From: Rhynchopus euleeides
Lineage: Eukaryota; Euglenozoa; Diplonemea; Diplonemida; Diplonemidae
Length of the DNA stretch: 64,000 nucleotides
Direction: 5' to 3'
NCBI GenBank assembly: GCA_963210315.1
Contig: OY723270.1
Coordinates: 248,001-312,000, forward strand
Shown here: piece by piece, positions 31,001-41,811 of the stretch
How positions within the stretch are numbered: position 1 is the stretch's first letter
How the letters are laid out: each line of letters begins with the position of its first letter
The notes under the pieces: model-generated
Database searches by the model: none
What the model was told of the DNA's origin: nothing
Seen by the model: the letters and a program-made list of their open reading frames with translations, nothing else
Position numbers and translations under genes: made by a program

Positions 31001-31249
31001 TTTTGATTTGACAACTCCGGTTTGGTGTACCTCGATGAGCTTACCTTACCTTGTCGTCGGACACAACATATCATCGTTGTCCCAAACCCCGTAACCCACG
31101 TGAAGTGGATCATCTGAAGTGCAGAATGAGGTGGAGCAGGTGGAGCACGAAACATAAGTAAACCATAGCAAGAGAGGCCAGCAGCAGTCCCGAGTCCATC
31201 GCGTTCCTCGTAGCATTTCCCGTACCACACAGGTGTGTTATGTGCAAAA
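31001..31249 (+). repeat. 249-bp direct repeat, copy 1
   Basis: Starts TTTTGATTTGACAACTCCGG and ends GTGTTATGTGCAAAA. It is identical, base for base, to 35551-35799. The two lie 4.3 kb apart in the same orientation, like LTRs, but no primer-binding site, TG...CA boundary with duplication, or pol gene is evident. Confidence 0.85.
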
Positions 31250-31305
31250 TACTACGAGAAACACTTGGCCTCTATGCTGTGAGTGTTGCATTGGACGCTT
31301 CCACC
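31246..31305 (+). repeat. 60-bp direct repeat, copy 2
   Basis: Identical to 30886-30945; its first four bases overlap the end of the 249-bp repeat. Confidence 0.9.
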
Positions 31306-33380
31306 CAGGACCCTTAGGACCCAAGGACTTAGGGACGCCGCGCGAACGGTCTACTATTGAAGTGATCAGGCTCCGTCGCCCATCGTATGCATCCCTCCGA
31401 TGGTAATGTACCGCTTTCTACGTTGTCACGAGCACCTTGTACGGAAAACGATCGAACCTCACTCGCTGAGGGGATCCGCCTGCCTCGGCCGTGTGCCGCC
31501 GTCGTGTGGTCAGCCTCGTGATTCTTGGTGTGCCCTATCGACAACATGCCTGTCTCTCCAGTTGCCGCACCCGGCGAGAGAGTTGATGCGTCTCAACCCG
31601 GCGAAACTAAGGGGGCAAAGGTTGCACACAGCCCCGCCTGTGCTGCAACCACCCGCTCTTGGCTGACCCCCGACGTCTGGTGCGTTTCCCACTCCGGGTA
31701 TTTGAATCCTCACCCTGTACCTCTTCGGGATCCTCCATCCCCTGGGGAACCCTTCCCCTCGAGGCTTCTTCACGTCTCCGACATATTGGTGTGTGCCCAC
31801 ATGACCCTTCTTCCTGACATCCTCGATGTCGTTTTGCACCCCGGGCGATGCACTGAGACGGCCGTATCCAGGTAGTCAGTGGCCATGCCCAGCCCCTCAG
31901 CGTGACAGTCCTCTGGTGCGCTCCCAGCACCACCACCGCGACGCTCGTGCATATTCAGCCACCATGACCCGGCAGCTCTCGCCTGGGGACAGGGCTCAGC
32001 GGATCGAGAAATCACAGTCTGAAACTCGCCTCCCAGCTCCTCCGCAGCAGTCTACTGTCCGGCCGTCTTAAACTCTCGCCCTTCGGGAGCCCGGCCAACA
32101 CCCGGTGCTTTCCGGCGTGATCTCGATCGCTCTGTGGCTCTCTGTGTCCTCTCCGGTCTTCGCTGGCTGCGAGCGAGTTGCGGGGTGAAGCCCAACGCGC
32201 CTCTTCATGGCGCACTGGAGACGCTGCATGGAGTGCCCAGGGGTAGGTGTGAGAGGTGCCGGCCCTTCTGGGTGAAAGAGGGCGATCGCGCGCACTGTCG
32301 TCTCCTGAACTCCGCTCGAGCGGTGGACAACACGTTCCTGCGGCCCCCTTCCCACTGGGCTGATCCCCACTGTACCTGCCCCATCGCCCGCCTCGTAGAC
32401 AGCGCATCAAACGGAGGCCCTGTGGCCCCACGTGGCGTCGATTCAGTGGTAACGCCCGGACTCAGTGTGGAGGGCGTATTTCCCGGTGCGTGAGGAAATT
32501 CGAGGCCCTGGAGGTGTGGGCATGCCAGAAGGATTCTCGGAGTCGCCTTCTTAATGAGAGAGGTGAGTCCCCGCGGACCGGAGCTTGTCGCACGCTGCAG
32601 TCGCTGTTCGGGCTTGTCGAGTAGGCTGCTGGGTACTCGGGAAGACTGGCCGACTGCCCCCCAACCTTGTGGAATGATCTCGGCCCGCTGCCATGGCTGC
32701 GGTTTCGGTGGACCCCCTCAGCGGCGGCACCGCTGACACAGGCGATGCGGACGCGTCTCTCAGTCGCTGCTTCTTTTGCTCCCCGAGCAGTGCAGCTTGG
32801 GAGAGCGTCTCGGCTGTGTTGGATACCTGATCTCTGTGTATGTCCCACGGCACCTCGCAGGTGTCCAGTCAGCAGCTCCCCTTCCCTGCATGGAACTGTG
32901 AGGTCGTACGTCTCAACACCGGGCCACAGACGCCCGGAACTCCCCCTGACCCCTGTGAATAATGCAGGCTTGAATGTGTGTCCCCCGGCAGGGAGACTAT
33001 GCTTCGACGGAGTATGCCCCGCTTGGGGCGTGTGCGGGCATCCGCTTGACGCCGGGGTGCGCGTAGTCGGCATTCGCGCAGATAAGCTGGGCACGACAGA
33101 CGTGCCGGCTTCTCGGGGGCGTGTCCGGGGGCGTTGCATTGGTACACGAAAACTGTCGCCCTCGGAAAGCTCACGTCGCGTCACCGTGCTCGAGCTGGAT
33201 CTGGCAGGCTGTGTGTGACAGGCCACCCTTCCGCCTTCAGGTGCCGTCGCTCGGGCAAAAAGGGTGTATTTCTCAATCAAGAGAGTATGCCCCTCACGAT
33301 TGTGGCACGATTGTGTCTCCCCGGGTCAGGCTCGGTATTCCAGTCGAAAGCGTAAATGCCCCTCGGCACTGTGCTGGGCG
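31306..33380. other. Unassigned region, possibly decayed coding sequence
   Basis: Composition is less simple than the flanks, and short minus-strand frames (near 31510-32015, 32068-32431, 32462-33280) follow one another in different phases, as in a broken gene. I cannot match them to a family. The interval between the two 249-bp repeats begins here. Confidence 0.35.
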
Positions 33381-33544
33381 GGGTTGTGTCTCGGTCAGGA
33401 GAGGAGGTGCCCCTCAGGCAAAATCCTGCGTCTCGCGGTCGGGAGTGAGTGCCCCTCGGCAGGAATGTGTCTCGGCCAGGTGTCCCTCAGGCAGGGAATG
33501 TAATGTCTCGGCCCGGTGTCCCTCGGGCATGAATGTGCGTCTTG

Positions 33545-34140
33545 GCCAGGTGCCCCTCAGGCAGGGTGCCCCGTAGGCGGAAGTGTATGTCGCGGCCAGA
33601 TGCCCCTCAGGCAGGGTGCCCCGTAGGCGGAAATGTATGTCTTGACCAGGTGCCCCTCGGGCAGGGTGCCTCGTAGGCGGAAGTGTATGTCTTGGCCAGG
33701 TGCCCCTCGGGCAGGGTGCCTCGTAGGCGGAAGTGTATGTCTTGGCCAGGTGCCCCTCGGGCAGGGTGTCTCGTAGGCGGAAGTGTCTGTCTTGGCCAGG
33801 TGCCCCTCGGGCAGGGTGCCTCGTAGGCGGAAGTGTCTGTCTTGGCCAGGTGCCCCTCGGGCAGGGTGCCTCGTAGGCGGGAAGTGTATGTCTTGGCCAG
33901 GTGCCCCTCGGGCAGGGTGCCTCGTAGGCGGAAGTGTATGTCTTGGCCAGGTGCCCCTCGGGCAGGGTGCCTCGTAGGCAGAGGTGTCTGTCTTGGCCAG
34001 GTGCCCCTCGGGCAGGGTGCCCCGTAGGCGGAAGTGTGTGTCTTGACCAGGTGCCCCTCGGGCAGGGTGCCTCGTAGGCGGAAATGTATGTCTTGGCCAG
34101 GTGCTCCTCAGGCAGGGTGCCCCGCAAGCGTAAGCTGTAG
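33545..34140 (+). repeat. 50-bp minisatellite array
   Basis: About twelve units of roughly 50 bp, each holding TGCCCCTCGGGCAGGGTGCC followed by TCGTAGGCGGAAGTGTATGT and CTTGGCCAGG. Degenerate units continue outward from 33400 and to 34260. The period is not a multiple of three, so the long reading frames here cycle through phases and are not genes. Confidence 0.9.
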
Positions 34141-34299
34141 GTATGTCGTGGCCAGGTGCCCCTCAGGCAGGTAATGTCTCGGCGAGATGCCCCTCGGGCA
34201 GGAAAAATGCGTCTCGGCTAGGTGCCCCTCAGGCAGAAGTGGGTGTCTCGGTCCGATGCTCCTCGGCAAGATCGTGTCTCGGTCAGGAAAGTAGGAGTT

Positions 34300-34739
34300 G
34301 GATATCACTGACGTCACTTTGCTGCATCAGTATCGACCCATTTATCAGCACCCGACTGTTGCTCTTGGTCCCGCCTTTGTCAGCGCCTCTGTGACGGAAC
34401 CTCCAGCTGAAGTATGCGTTTGGAAACCTTGAGCGCGATCAAGCGTGAAGCAGGTTTTCGGCGAGGCGCGGTGATAGTCTCGATGGCTGATGGGAATGTC
34501 CTCAATCCGCTGCGGCCACGGGCGCAGCGCTGTCCCGCTGTCACGTTCATAAGCGGCGGAGGACCACCTTGAACACCACGGCGTCATCATCCCCATCTTT
34601 TTGCGCCCCTCCTTCGTGCTGATCCCCCCGTGCACCTCGCCGTCATTTATTAGAACCAGTGCGTGGGGGTGTTGTTGTCCTCAACCGCGGCTTCGGCCCT
34701 CTTGAGACCTGACACGAGCATGGTGTGAGGGTCGTCTTC
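34300..34739. other. Unique spacer between two minisatellite arrays
   Basis: 440 bp without repeats. A minus-strand frame (34345-34635) contains KEGRKKMGMMTPWCSRWSS, but no family is recognised. Confidence 0.4.
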
Positions 34740-35420
34740 TCGGTCGGGATTTGGTGCCCCTCGGGCAAGATTGTGTATCTCTCGGTCGGGAGAGCGGGTG
34801 CCCCTCGGGCAAAATTTTTGTCTCGGTCAGGAGAACAGGTGCCCCTCGGGCGAGATGCTGCGTCTCTCGGTCGGGAGAGTGGGTGCCCCTCGGGCATAGT
34901 TTTGTCTCGGTCAGGATAACGGGTGCCCCTCGGGCAAAACTGCGTGTCTCTCGGTCGGGAGAGTGAGTGCCCCTCGGGCAGAATATTGTCTCGGTCAGGA
35001 GAACAGGTGCCCCTCGGGCGAGATGCTGCGTCTCTCGGTCGGGAGAGTGGATGCCCCTCGGGCAGAATATTGTCTCGGTCAGGAGAACAGGTGCCCCTCG
35101 GGCAAGACTGCGTGTCTCTCGGTCGGGAGAGTAGGTGCCCCTCGGGCAAAATTTTTGTCTCGGTCAGGAGAACAGGTGCCCCTCGGGCGAGATGCTGCGT
35201 CTCTCGGTCGGGAGAGTGGGTGCCCCTCGGGCAGAATATTGTCTCGGTCAGGAGAACAGGTGCCCCTCGGGCAAAACTGCGTGTCTCTCGGTCGGGAGAG
35301 TGAGTGCCCCTCGGGCAGAATATTGTCTCGGTCAGGAAACCAGGTGCCCCTCGGGCAAGACTGCGTGTCTCTCGGTCAGGAGAGTGGGTGCCCCTCGGGC
35401 AGGGTAGAATGCTGCGTCTC
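34740..35420 (+). repeat. ~43/86-bp minisatellite array
   Basis: Alternating half-units: TGCCCCTCGGGCA followed either by a CTGCGTGTCTCTCGGTCGGG segment or by an ATTGTCTCGGTCAGGAGAAC segment. About sixteen half-units. It shares the TGCCCCTCGGGCA core with the array at 33545-34140. Confidence 0.9.
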
Positions 35421-35550
35421 TCGGACGGTCAGATCGTGTGTCCCTCAGTCAGGAGAGGAGGTCTCGGTCGCTAAAAACGCGCCCCCTCGGGCAGAGTGGT
35501 TGTGTCATCGCTGTTGTGTCACACCAATTGCCTCTCGGGCGGTGTGTCTT

Positions 35551-35799
35551 TTTTGATTTGACAACTCCGGTTTGGTGTACCTCGATGAGCTTACCTTACC
35601 TTGTCGTCGGACACAACATATCATCGTTGTCCCAAACCCCGTAACCCACGTGAAGTGGATCATCTGAAGTGCAGAATGAGGTGGAGCAGGTGGAGCACGA
35701 AACATAAGTAAACCATAGCAAGAGAGGCCAGCAGCAGTCCCGAGTCCATCGCGTTCCTCGTAGCATTTCCCGTACCACACAGGTGTGTTATGTGCAAAA
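35551..35799 (+). repeat. 249-bp direct repeat, copy 2
   Basis: Identical to 31001-31249. It is followed by AAAAAAACGG and CTGGAAAAAAAACC phrases that resemble the sequence left of copy 1 (30840-30885). Confidence 0.85.
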
Positions 35800-35859
35800 A
35801 AAACGGTTTTTTGCTGGAAAAAAAACCTGGTTTTGGCTGGAAAAAACCCGGAAAAAGGG

Positions 35860-37147
35860 CGGATGCCAAAAAGACTCATCCTCATCCCCCACTAGAAATA
35901 CACCTGCTCCGGGGCACGAGAAAAAATATGGCGGCAGGCGATGACCTCGCGCATTCCAAAGAAGCCCAAAAAAACAGGGCTTCCAGGGAACACATAGACG
36001 CGGTCGCCCTTTTAGTTCACTGAGTGTATGACTCACCGAGAACTCCACTGCCTGATGCTGCATCCTGCCTCGAGGGGGTACACACGTGAGGGTTTTTGCA
36101 GCGGAGGTCCTGTGTGATAGGCGGTGAGGCAACAGCAACACAACAGCAAGACTGACCGAAACAAGAGCAGGGGATGGGGCTGGGGTGCCGTACTGCTGCC
36201 CGTCCACGGAACACGCACCCCTTTACCACCTCGAGTGCACACAACTGTGAGGCAACAGCAACACAACAGCAACTGTCGCAGTCGCTGCGGCGCCACCGCG
36301 GGGCCCATACGCAAATGTTTCCCGCGCACTTCAATGTGGGTGGAAAGTATCGCGTTTTGCGCTCCTCACCCACAACACCATAATCAGCAGGAGGTTCCTG
36401 GAGTCTGGGTGTGGATGCATCAACGCAAAAATCCTGGTGTGATCGACACTGCCACACACGTGAACCACTGGGTGACGCCACCCACGCACCCGCCGAAGGG
36501 CTGCCAAATCCGGGCAGAACAAAAGCAACTCTGCAGCCGGATGTTTCCCGAAGCGCTGCCTACTATCTTTTTGACACTTGGCAGAAACCCCGTTGCAGTA
36601 AAGACGCTTTGTTTTTCCCTTGAGCGCGCACTTCTGTGCCAAGGAAGATATACAATATCAAAACAACGGGAGCGAAGAACCAGACACGCCTGGAAGAGCA
36701 TCACGGAAGTGTTGCAGGCAGGCGGATTGAGAGGACATGTCGATTCCGTAGTGATCCTTGGCGGGCAGTGGGTTAGACAATGCGAAATTTTCGCTTTTGT
36801 TTGTGCGCACCTGTGCGTGTATGGGTGTCCATACGTGCGCTGCCAACAGTCTTTTTTACCGTGACCTGAGCAGATTATAGCAAAAAATGGAGTACGATCA
36901 ACACATGTCACTGAACACGGAGGAATGGGAGAGGAGAGGTTGTGGCGAAACGCACACCTCGACCTGTGATAGGTTGAGGCTCAGTGCGGCTCTGCAATTA
37001 CGTCTAGCACTTCTTGCACTGCCGCGTGCCGTAGACTCAAATCGGACCTGCAGAGCAATTTTATACACGGGAGGCCGGAAGCACCTTGCCAGGCCGGACA
37101 TAGTGTGACAGACAGGATCTGGCCATCCAGAGTAGCAAGCAGTGACA
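35860..37147. other. Intergenic region downstream of the receptor gene
   Basis: Carries a direct repeat (36105-36240) related to 39171-39335, with AACAGCAACACAACAGCAA runs. No supported gene in the rest. Confidence 0.5.
36105..36240 (+). repeat. Direct repeat flanking the receptor gene, copy 1
   Basis: GGTCCTGTGTGATAGG, GTGAGGCAACAGCAACA, then CACCTCGAGTGC; about three-quarters identical to 39171-39335. A third short piece lies at 36245-36275. Confidence 0.7.
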
Positions 37148-39088
37148 CTAGCTGCTGTTAGTTGCAGGGAGACCGTCGACATCTGCTTCAACAGCTGCCA
37201 CAGTGGCAGGCTGCAGACGGAGGGAACCTTCCGGAAACAGCATGTACGAGGCCTTCGGGAGTTCCCGCAGAAAGCTGAGGTCATAAACGCCATCCGAGGT
37301 GGTGACATTGTCTGGAATCTTCTCCAGCAGGTCGCTGGCAGGGCAGCCGACACCAAGCTGATCGTGCGAAAGGTAGTCTGCAATCAAGTGGTTCACTGTG
37401 GTGGTGGGATGCATCTCCTGCAAGTTCTGCAGCTCGTACATCCACTCATTCGTATCCACATCCATAAACTCGACCACATGGTACACTGGAACCTTCCTGT
37501 AGCGTGTGCTGTTGTGCTGAGAGCACACCCGAACCATTGCGCGTAGAACTCCCACAACATCGGGAAAGTACTGCAGAGACGCGTGATCGACTATGTTGTT
37601 GACATTCATAAGCTTGGCCACATTGGCAAGTCCTTCGGCCTGCCGCACCACAGTGCCCACATGCACGTAGCCACGGTGATGGCTGCCGCCTACGTTGCCG
37701 CACAGGTCTCTGCCTGAAGAGATGCCCATTGCCACGGTGTAGTCCCCTGTCGGGCGCCTCAGGCAGTTGATGAATTCCAGTGCGTGCTTGCCACGGTTGT
37801 GTTGTTTGTATGACACGAAGTACACACCCGCAGCCGACATGCTGACACAGCCACCAGTGGCATTCGCAACAGTGCTGATGGCGTCTGAGAGATCACAAAA
37901 CATAGCCGTTAGGTCTCTTGCAAAGCCAAACTCGAGGACATTTCCCACTGGTGGAACGATCGTGAGGCACACCATCGCAACCTGCTGCCATTCCAGCCCG
38001 ACAGCGAGCCTCCCCTTCAGGTCGACCATCTGACTGGTCGAGCGCGACAGGCCTGAGTCGGTCATGCGTCCTGACGAGGTTGACACTGTCCCATGGTCGT
38101 CATCGTCTCCGTCAACGTTGCTAATAATATGTGCCGGAAGATACGGCTTGTACAGCTTCAGGTTGTTGGCGATGGTGATGAAGCCCCTCTGCAGCTCGTC
38201 GGGGTTCTCCAGCTGGTTCAGGTACTCCACATCTGAAAGATTGAAACGGGAAATGGCGTCTGCCGTCTCCTCAGCCACAAGCTGCCTCTGCCGCAGCTCC
38301 TCAAACTTCGACAACGAGCGGCAGTACGTGTGGGTCGTGTGCGCAAGTACCCCCGCCAAGATGGCCACGACACAGAAACCAAGCACAGTGAGCCAGAGGC
38401 TGCTCGTCCTCGCCCCGTCCATGGTGCCCGCACGTGCTTTCGACAGCACAAAGAACTGGTCCAAGGGGTCCATGATCCCAGCCTTCTCACGGTGGTAGTC
38501 CAGCCCGTGCACGAGGCCCATTGCGTAGTCTTGATCCGGAGGTGCGCTGCTGCTGAACTGCAGCAGCTTGTCGGGTGCCATGCCTGTTGTGTTCACAGCG
38601 ACGTGCGGATCCGTCGGGCGGTATAACCCAACCATCGCGTGGTGTGCGACGGTCTCCAGGTCGATCAACGCGTCGCTCCGGCTCTTGGCAAGCGTGACGA
38701 GACTCAGTTCCTCCTCAGTGAAGCCAGCTGCTTCCATGCGTGACGCAAGCGAGGCAGGAGCGGTCAACGCTCTCGGCGGCCCCCCAAGAACGTACAGGTC
38801 CCAGTAGATGCGGTATGGGTCCACCGGCAGTGGCGCCTTGCCGTCGCGGATCGCGATCACCTGGTTGAAGTAGTCCCAGTATGACGCGTTCCCTGTCACG
38901 GTAAACGTCCGGACGAAGCGTGTCAGGTCGTCAGAGCTCTGACGCAGCTCCATCACCAGCTGGATGGTGTTGATCAGCTTTTCCCTTTCTTCTTCGGCCT
39001 TGATACGCGACTGGTACGACAGCACCACAACGATGACCAGCAGTGCCAGGCAGCACACGTTCAGCATCGGCCCCCACGCGATTTTCAT
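37148..39088 (-). CDS. Two-pass membrane receptor with degenerate class III cyclase domain
   Basis: A frame of 646 residues from ATG 39088. It is open to 39298, but the extension is Cys-rich repeat-derived sequence, so the internal ATG just before the first membrane segment is preferred. TM1 spans about residues 8-25 (NVCCLALLVIVVVLSY). An extracellular helical sensor follows with QSSDDLTRFVRTFTVTGNAS and ELSLVTLAKSRSDALIDLE, a pattern seen in bacterial and algal four-helix sensor regions. TM2 lies near 230-252 (LWLTVLGFCVVAILAGVLAH). A linker with FNLSDVEYLNQLENP and YKPYLP leads to a cyclase-fold domain at about 368-500 (MGISSGRDLCGNVGG, YVHVGTVV). The two metal-binding Asp positions appear to be non-acidic (LTIV; AAGVYF), so it is probably catalytically dead. 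Confidence 0.8.
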   Translation of the reverse strand: MKIAWGPMLNVCCLALLVIVVVLSYQSRIKAEEEREKLINTIQLVMELRQSSDDLTRFVRTFTVTGNASYWDYFNQVIAIRDGKAPLPVDPYRIYWDLYVLGGPPRALTAPASLASRMEAAGFTEEELSLVTLAKSRSDALIDLETVAHHAMVGLYRPTDPHVAVNTTGMAPDKLLQFSSSAPPDQDYAMGLVHGLDYHREKAGIMDPLDQFFVLSKARAGTMDGARTSSLWLTVLGFCVVAILAGVLAHTTHTYCRSLSKFEELRQRQLVAEETADAISRFNLSDVEYLNQLENPDELQRGFITIANNLKLYKPYLPAHIISNVDGDDDDHGTVSTSSGRMTDSGLSRSTSQMVDLKGRLAVGLEWQQVAMVCLTIVPPVGNVLEFGFARDLTAMFCDLSDAISTVANATGGCVSMSAAGVYFVSYKQHNRGKHALEFINCLRRPTGDYTVAMGISSGRDLCGNVGGSHHRGYVHVGTVVRQAEGLANVAKLMNVNNIVDHASLQYFPDVVGVLRAMVRVCSQHNSTRYRKVPVYHVVEFMDVDTNEWMYELQNLQEMHPTTTVNHLIADYLSHDQLGVGCPASDLLEKIPDNVTTSDGVYDLSFLRELPKASYMLFPEGSLRLQPATVAAVEADVDGLPATNSS

Positions 39089-39170
39089 ATTGATTGTTGT
39101 CGAGAGCACAACTGCACAAGGCCACCAGAAGGTCTCAGGCACTGCAATATGTGGTCTCAGCCAGACCAAA

Positions 39171-39335
39171 GAAGGTCCTGTGTGATAGGTGGTGAGGCAA
39201 CAGCAACAGCAACACAACAGCAGACAACCCGAGGCAAGAGCAGAGGATGGGCTGGGGTGCAATACTGTGGCAGTCTCCAGTTGCAGGTGCCGGTCCACAG
39301 AACACGCACTCCTTCACCGCCTCGAGTGCGACGGC
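39171..39335 (+). repeat. Direct repeat flanking the receptor gene, copy 2
   Basis: Matches 36105-36240 (GGTCCTGTGTGATAGGTGG; CAACAGCAACACAACAGCA; CGCCTCGAGTGCGAC). It explains the open frame upstream of the receptor's preferred start. Confidence 0.7.
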
Positions 39336-40065
39336 ACAAGAAACAACCTCGAAGGACGGGTGACCAGGGGAATAGGGTGGTACTTTTTCGCAAACCGGCT
39401 CTATTTTTCCCCCAAACCGCCATATGGCGTCTTCGCGGTTTGGGGAAAATGTATAGATCCCGGGTCTTGTTTGTGCGCACGAGCGGCAGTGTCAATTGAT
39501 TTGTTATGCTCATAAAAAGAGCGGCAGTGTGTGATGGCCCCTGTGAAGGGCCGTTGCTGTGAGTAAGTGGCTTTTTTGTGTCGCTCTCTCAAAACACACT
39601 GCGCGCGGGTGCGCTCCCACTGACTCTTTCGCTGCGACAAGAGTGTAATTGGCAGGCGCATGAGACTGTGTGTGACGGTAATCACCCAGCACTCCCCTGT
39701 CGCTGCAGTTCCGCCTGACGAAGTACCTTGTTGGGGAGAAGATGTAATTCGGCCAAGCGTGATGAAAGGTCTATCAGGGACTGTTATATCAAGCAGGAAT
39801 GAACGGCCCACCCGGAACTCTCTGTGTCAAGCAGGAATGAATGGCCGTCAGAAATCGTATATTACTCCTTCCGCTATAATAAGAGAAACACCCTGCCCAG
39901 CAACTGCACAAAGGCAGACCCGGGCTACTTTTCGTTGAGCGCACACTCCTGTGTCAAAGGCTGTGTAAGCCCCTGTGAAGTGGCATGAAGGCGATCCTTA
40001 TCAAGCTTCCGTCGTACGATTTCCTTCGTTACTTCGCGACTTCGCTACGCTTCGTCGCTCGTAAC
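39336..40065. other. Intergenic repeat-rich stretch
   Basis: The segment 39648-39858 is duplicated at 42001-42206. It includes units of the AAGCAGGAATGAA minisatellite. No gene supported. Confidence 0.55.
39735..39858 (+). repeat. ~38-bp minisatellite, AAGCAGGAATGAA units (block 1)
   Basis: Three degenerate units, TCAAGCAGGAATGAACGGCC type, each followed by CCACCCGGAACTCTCTGTG or a relative. Related blocks lie at 41268-41352 and 42105-42345. Confidence 0.75.
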
Positions 40066-40226
40066 CAGGGGATAAGATAGGTCTGGTTTTCCGGTTTTCA
40101 AAACCAGGGTTTCCCGGTTCCCGGTTTTCTGGGAAAAAAAAAAAGGGTCGGTCTCATTTTTGGCGGTTTTTTTGTGACTTTGGGACAGTAAAACAGTCAG
40201 AAAAAACGCCGTAAAAAAATAGAAAG

Positions 40227-40245
40227 TGACCCCATCGTGATCCGC
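40227..40245 (-). repeat. Dispersed motif GCGGATCACGATGGGGTCA
   Basis: Minus-strand copy of the 19-bp motif, inside hAT-like copy A. Confidence 0.75.
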
Positions 40246-40952
40246 ACAGAGCTCAAATAGTCCAAAGAAGGCAGAGAAGCGGAGAAGAAAAAATGGACCT
40301 AGCGGGTGGCCCGGTGGGTGGTGATGCCCTCGTCATGCAGATCTCTTCTGTTTTGAAGGTGCACACATGGTGGACTCCAGCCACCATGTCTAAGAGGGAG
40401 TCTAAGACTGCAGTCTGTACTGGAGACGGGAGTCTATTTTCCAGCTAATTTACGCTAAGACTCCCGCTAGTTGAGACTCATGGGAGACACACGGTGTACT
40501 CCAGCGGTGGTAGGGTAACCTCCGCTGGAGTTCACCGTGTCGTCTGCCTCTGTGCAGCGTCACTCGGTGCCATCGAATACATGGCGACAGCCCACCAACT
40601 CGAGACAGATCTGCTTGTCCGGAGGGCTGAGACGAGAACGCGAACGACTTTCAAGCAGTCTTGAAGGTCGCCAAGCCTATTGGGGGCAACTAACAGATGA
40701 GATTTGTTTGTTGCCTGTCCTCACAGCTAGGTGCCCATCTCCTCGATAACGGAATGTGTGCAGAGATCTCGTGGACCCTTTGGCCATTCTGTCGTGCACC
40801 CACTCCACCCACAACGCACACCTGTCACGAGTGGTCGCTCCCCCGTCCTCCTCCACCCTGAAGGTTGAACCCTCAAGGACCAGTGATCTCCTGCTGGCCG
40901 GGTGTGCGATACAGCGAAGCCTTCCTACTTACAAGCGAATCCAGACTGTAGG

Positions 40953-41019
40953 GAACAGATGTTCACTACCGTGGCCTCCGGCGGCTCCGCCTGGGGGGCT
41001 CCGCCCCCCAGACCCCCCT
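40953..41019 (-). repeat. Dispersed hairpin repeat, copy 3
   Basis: Inverted orientation, inside hAT-like copy A. An extra GGCTCCGCC partly duplicates the hairpin. Confidence 0.85.
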
Positions 41020-41267
41020 GCGTAAAATAATTGCACCAGACCGGTTTTTTGGCCGAGAGTCCAAACTTTCGAAGCAGCTGCTGCGCCTGCCACCAAGCAG
41101 CCTCAGTACGACAGGACGCGCGCAGGCACCGGGCCCTCTCAGACTCTGGGAGGGTTTGCGCGGGTCGCGCGCGCCGAAGGCGCGCGCGAAAAATTTTCAA
41201 AACCAGAAAAACCGGAAAACGGCGCCAGAAAAAAAGTCTATCTTATACCCTGCTCGTAACTGGTAAA

Positions 41268-41352
41268 AAATATAATTCGGTCAAGCGCATCAAGCAGGAA
41301 TGAAGGGCCCACCAGGAGCCTTTGTGTCAAGCAGGAATGAAATACCCATCAG
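41268..41352 (+). repeat. ~38-bp minisatellite, block 2
   Basis: Two units, TCAAGCAGGAATGAAGGGCC and TCAAGCAGGAATGAAATACC. Confidence 0.75.
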
Positions 41353-41811
41353 AAATGCAGCTGAGTCGTGCACGATCATTCGTGAAGAAATGCGAAAGGT
41401 AAACGATAAAAAGTTTTTCGTCGAAAACTATCTGTGCCCCCGCTGGATCGCTTAGTGACAGCAAAACGAGACAAAAGCGAGACAACAAACCAATTCCTGC
41501 CGAAAGTTGCTTTGTTGGAACGCAGACCCCGCTCTTTGTGTACACCGCTCCCCGGTCTGATGAAGTGGTGTGAGTGGGGCCGCACGATCCAGTTAAAGGC
41601 ACAGAAAGGTTCCCCTGTTGGCACGCCGAACTAACAATCGCAAGAAACGATAACAAAAATGCAACAACGATAACAAAAATGTTGTGTCAAACGCACCGTG
41701 ATCACGGAAGGCGTTCAGCTGAGGTTGCAGTGGGAGCAATGTTTTGCTCACCTCCACTCCACGCCCCAACGTGCAGGTGACCAGAAGATTGCACAAACAA
41801 AACAAGAGAAA

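Larger units (their letters stand above)
40066..41252. mobile_element. hAT-like non-autonomous element, copy A
   Basis: Ends CAGGGGATAAGATAG and CTATCTTATACCCTG, flanked by a perfect 8-bp duplication CTCGTAAC (40058-40065, 41253-41260). Terminal CAGGG with an 8-bp duplication is the hAT signature. The interior has no transposase. It includes one dispersed hairpin repeat (40953-41019), a GGTGGACTCCAGCCACC-type palindrome near 40370, and CG-rich GCGCGCGCC palindromes near the right end. Confidence 0.9.

Noticed and set aside
33414-34127. Long minus-strand reading frame through the 50-bp array
   Set aside because: It exists only because the unit lacks stops. The 50-bp period shifts frame each unit, giving three alternating peptides.
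33400-35480. Regularly repeated blocks resembling a CRISPR array
   Set aside because: There are no unique spacers between constant repeats; the whole unit is repeated and drifts, as in a minisatellite. The sequence is eukaryotic.
31001-35799. Full LTR retrotransposon
   Set aside because: The direct repeats are identical, but no reverse transcriptase, integrase, primer-binding site or target duplication could be found; kept only as a hypothesis.
39089-39298. Upstream 70-residue extension of the receptor, with a run of Cys
   Set aside because: This segment is the AACAGCAACA-type direct repeat also present at 36.1 kb; the internal ATG just before the first membrane segment fits better.
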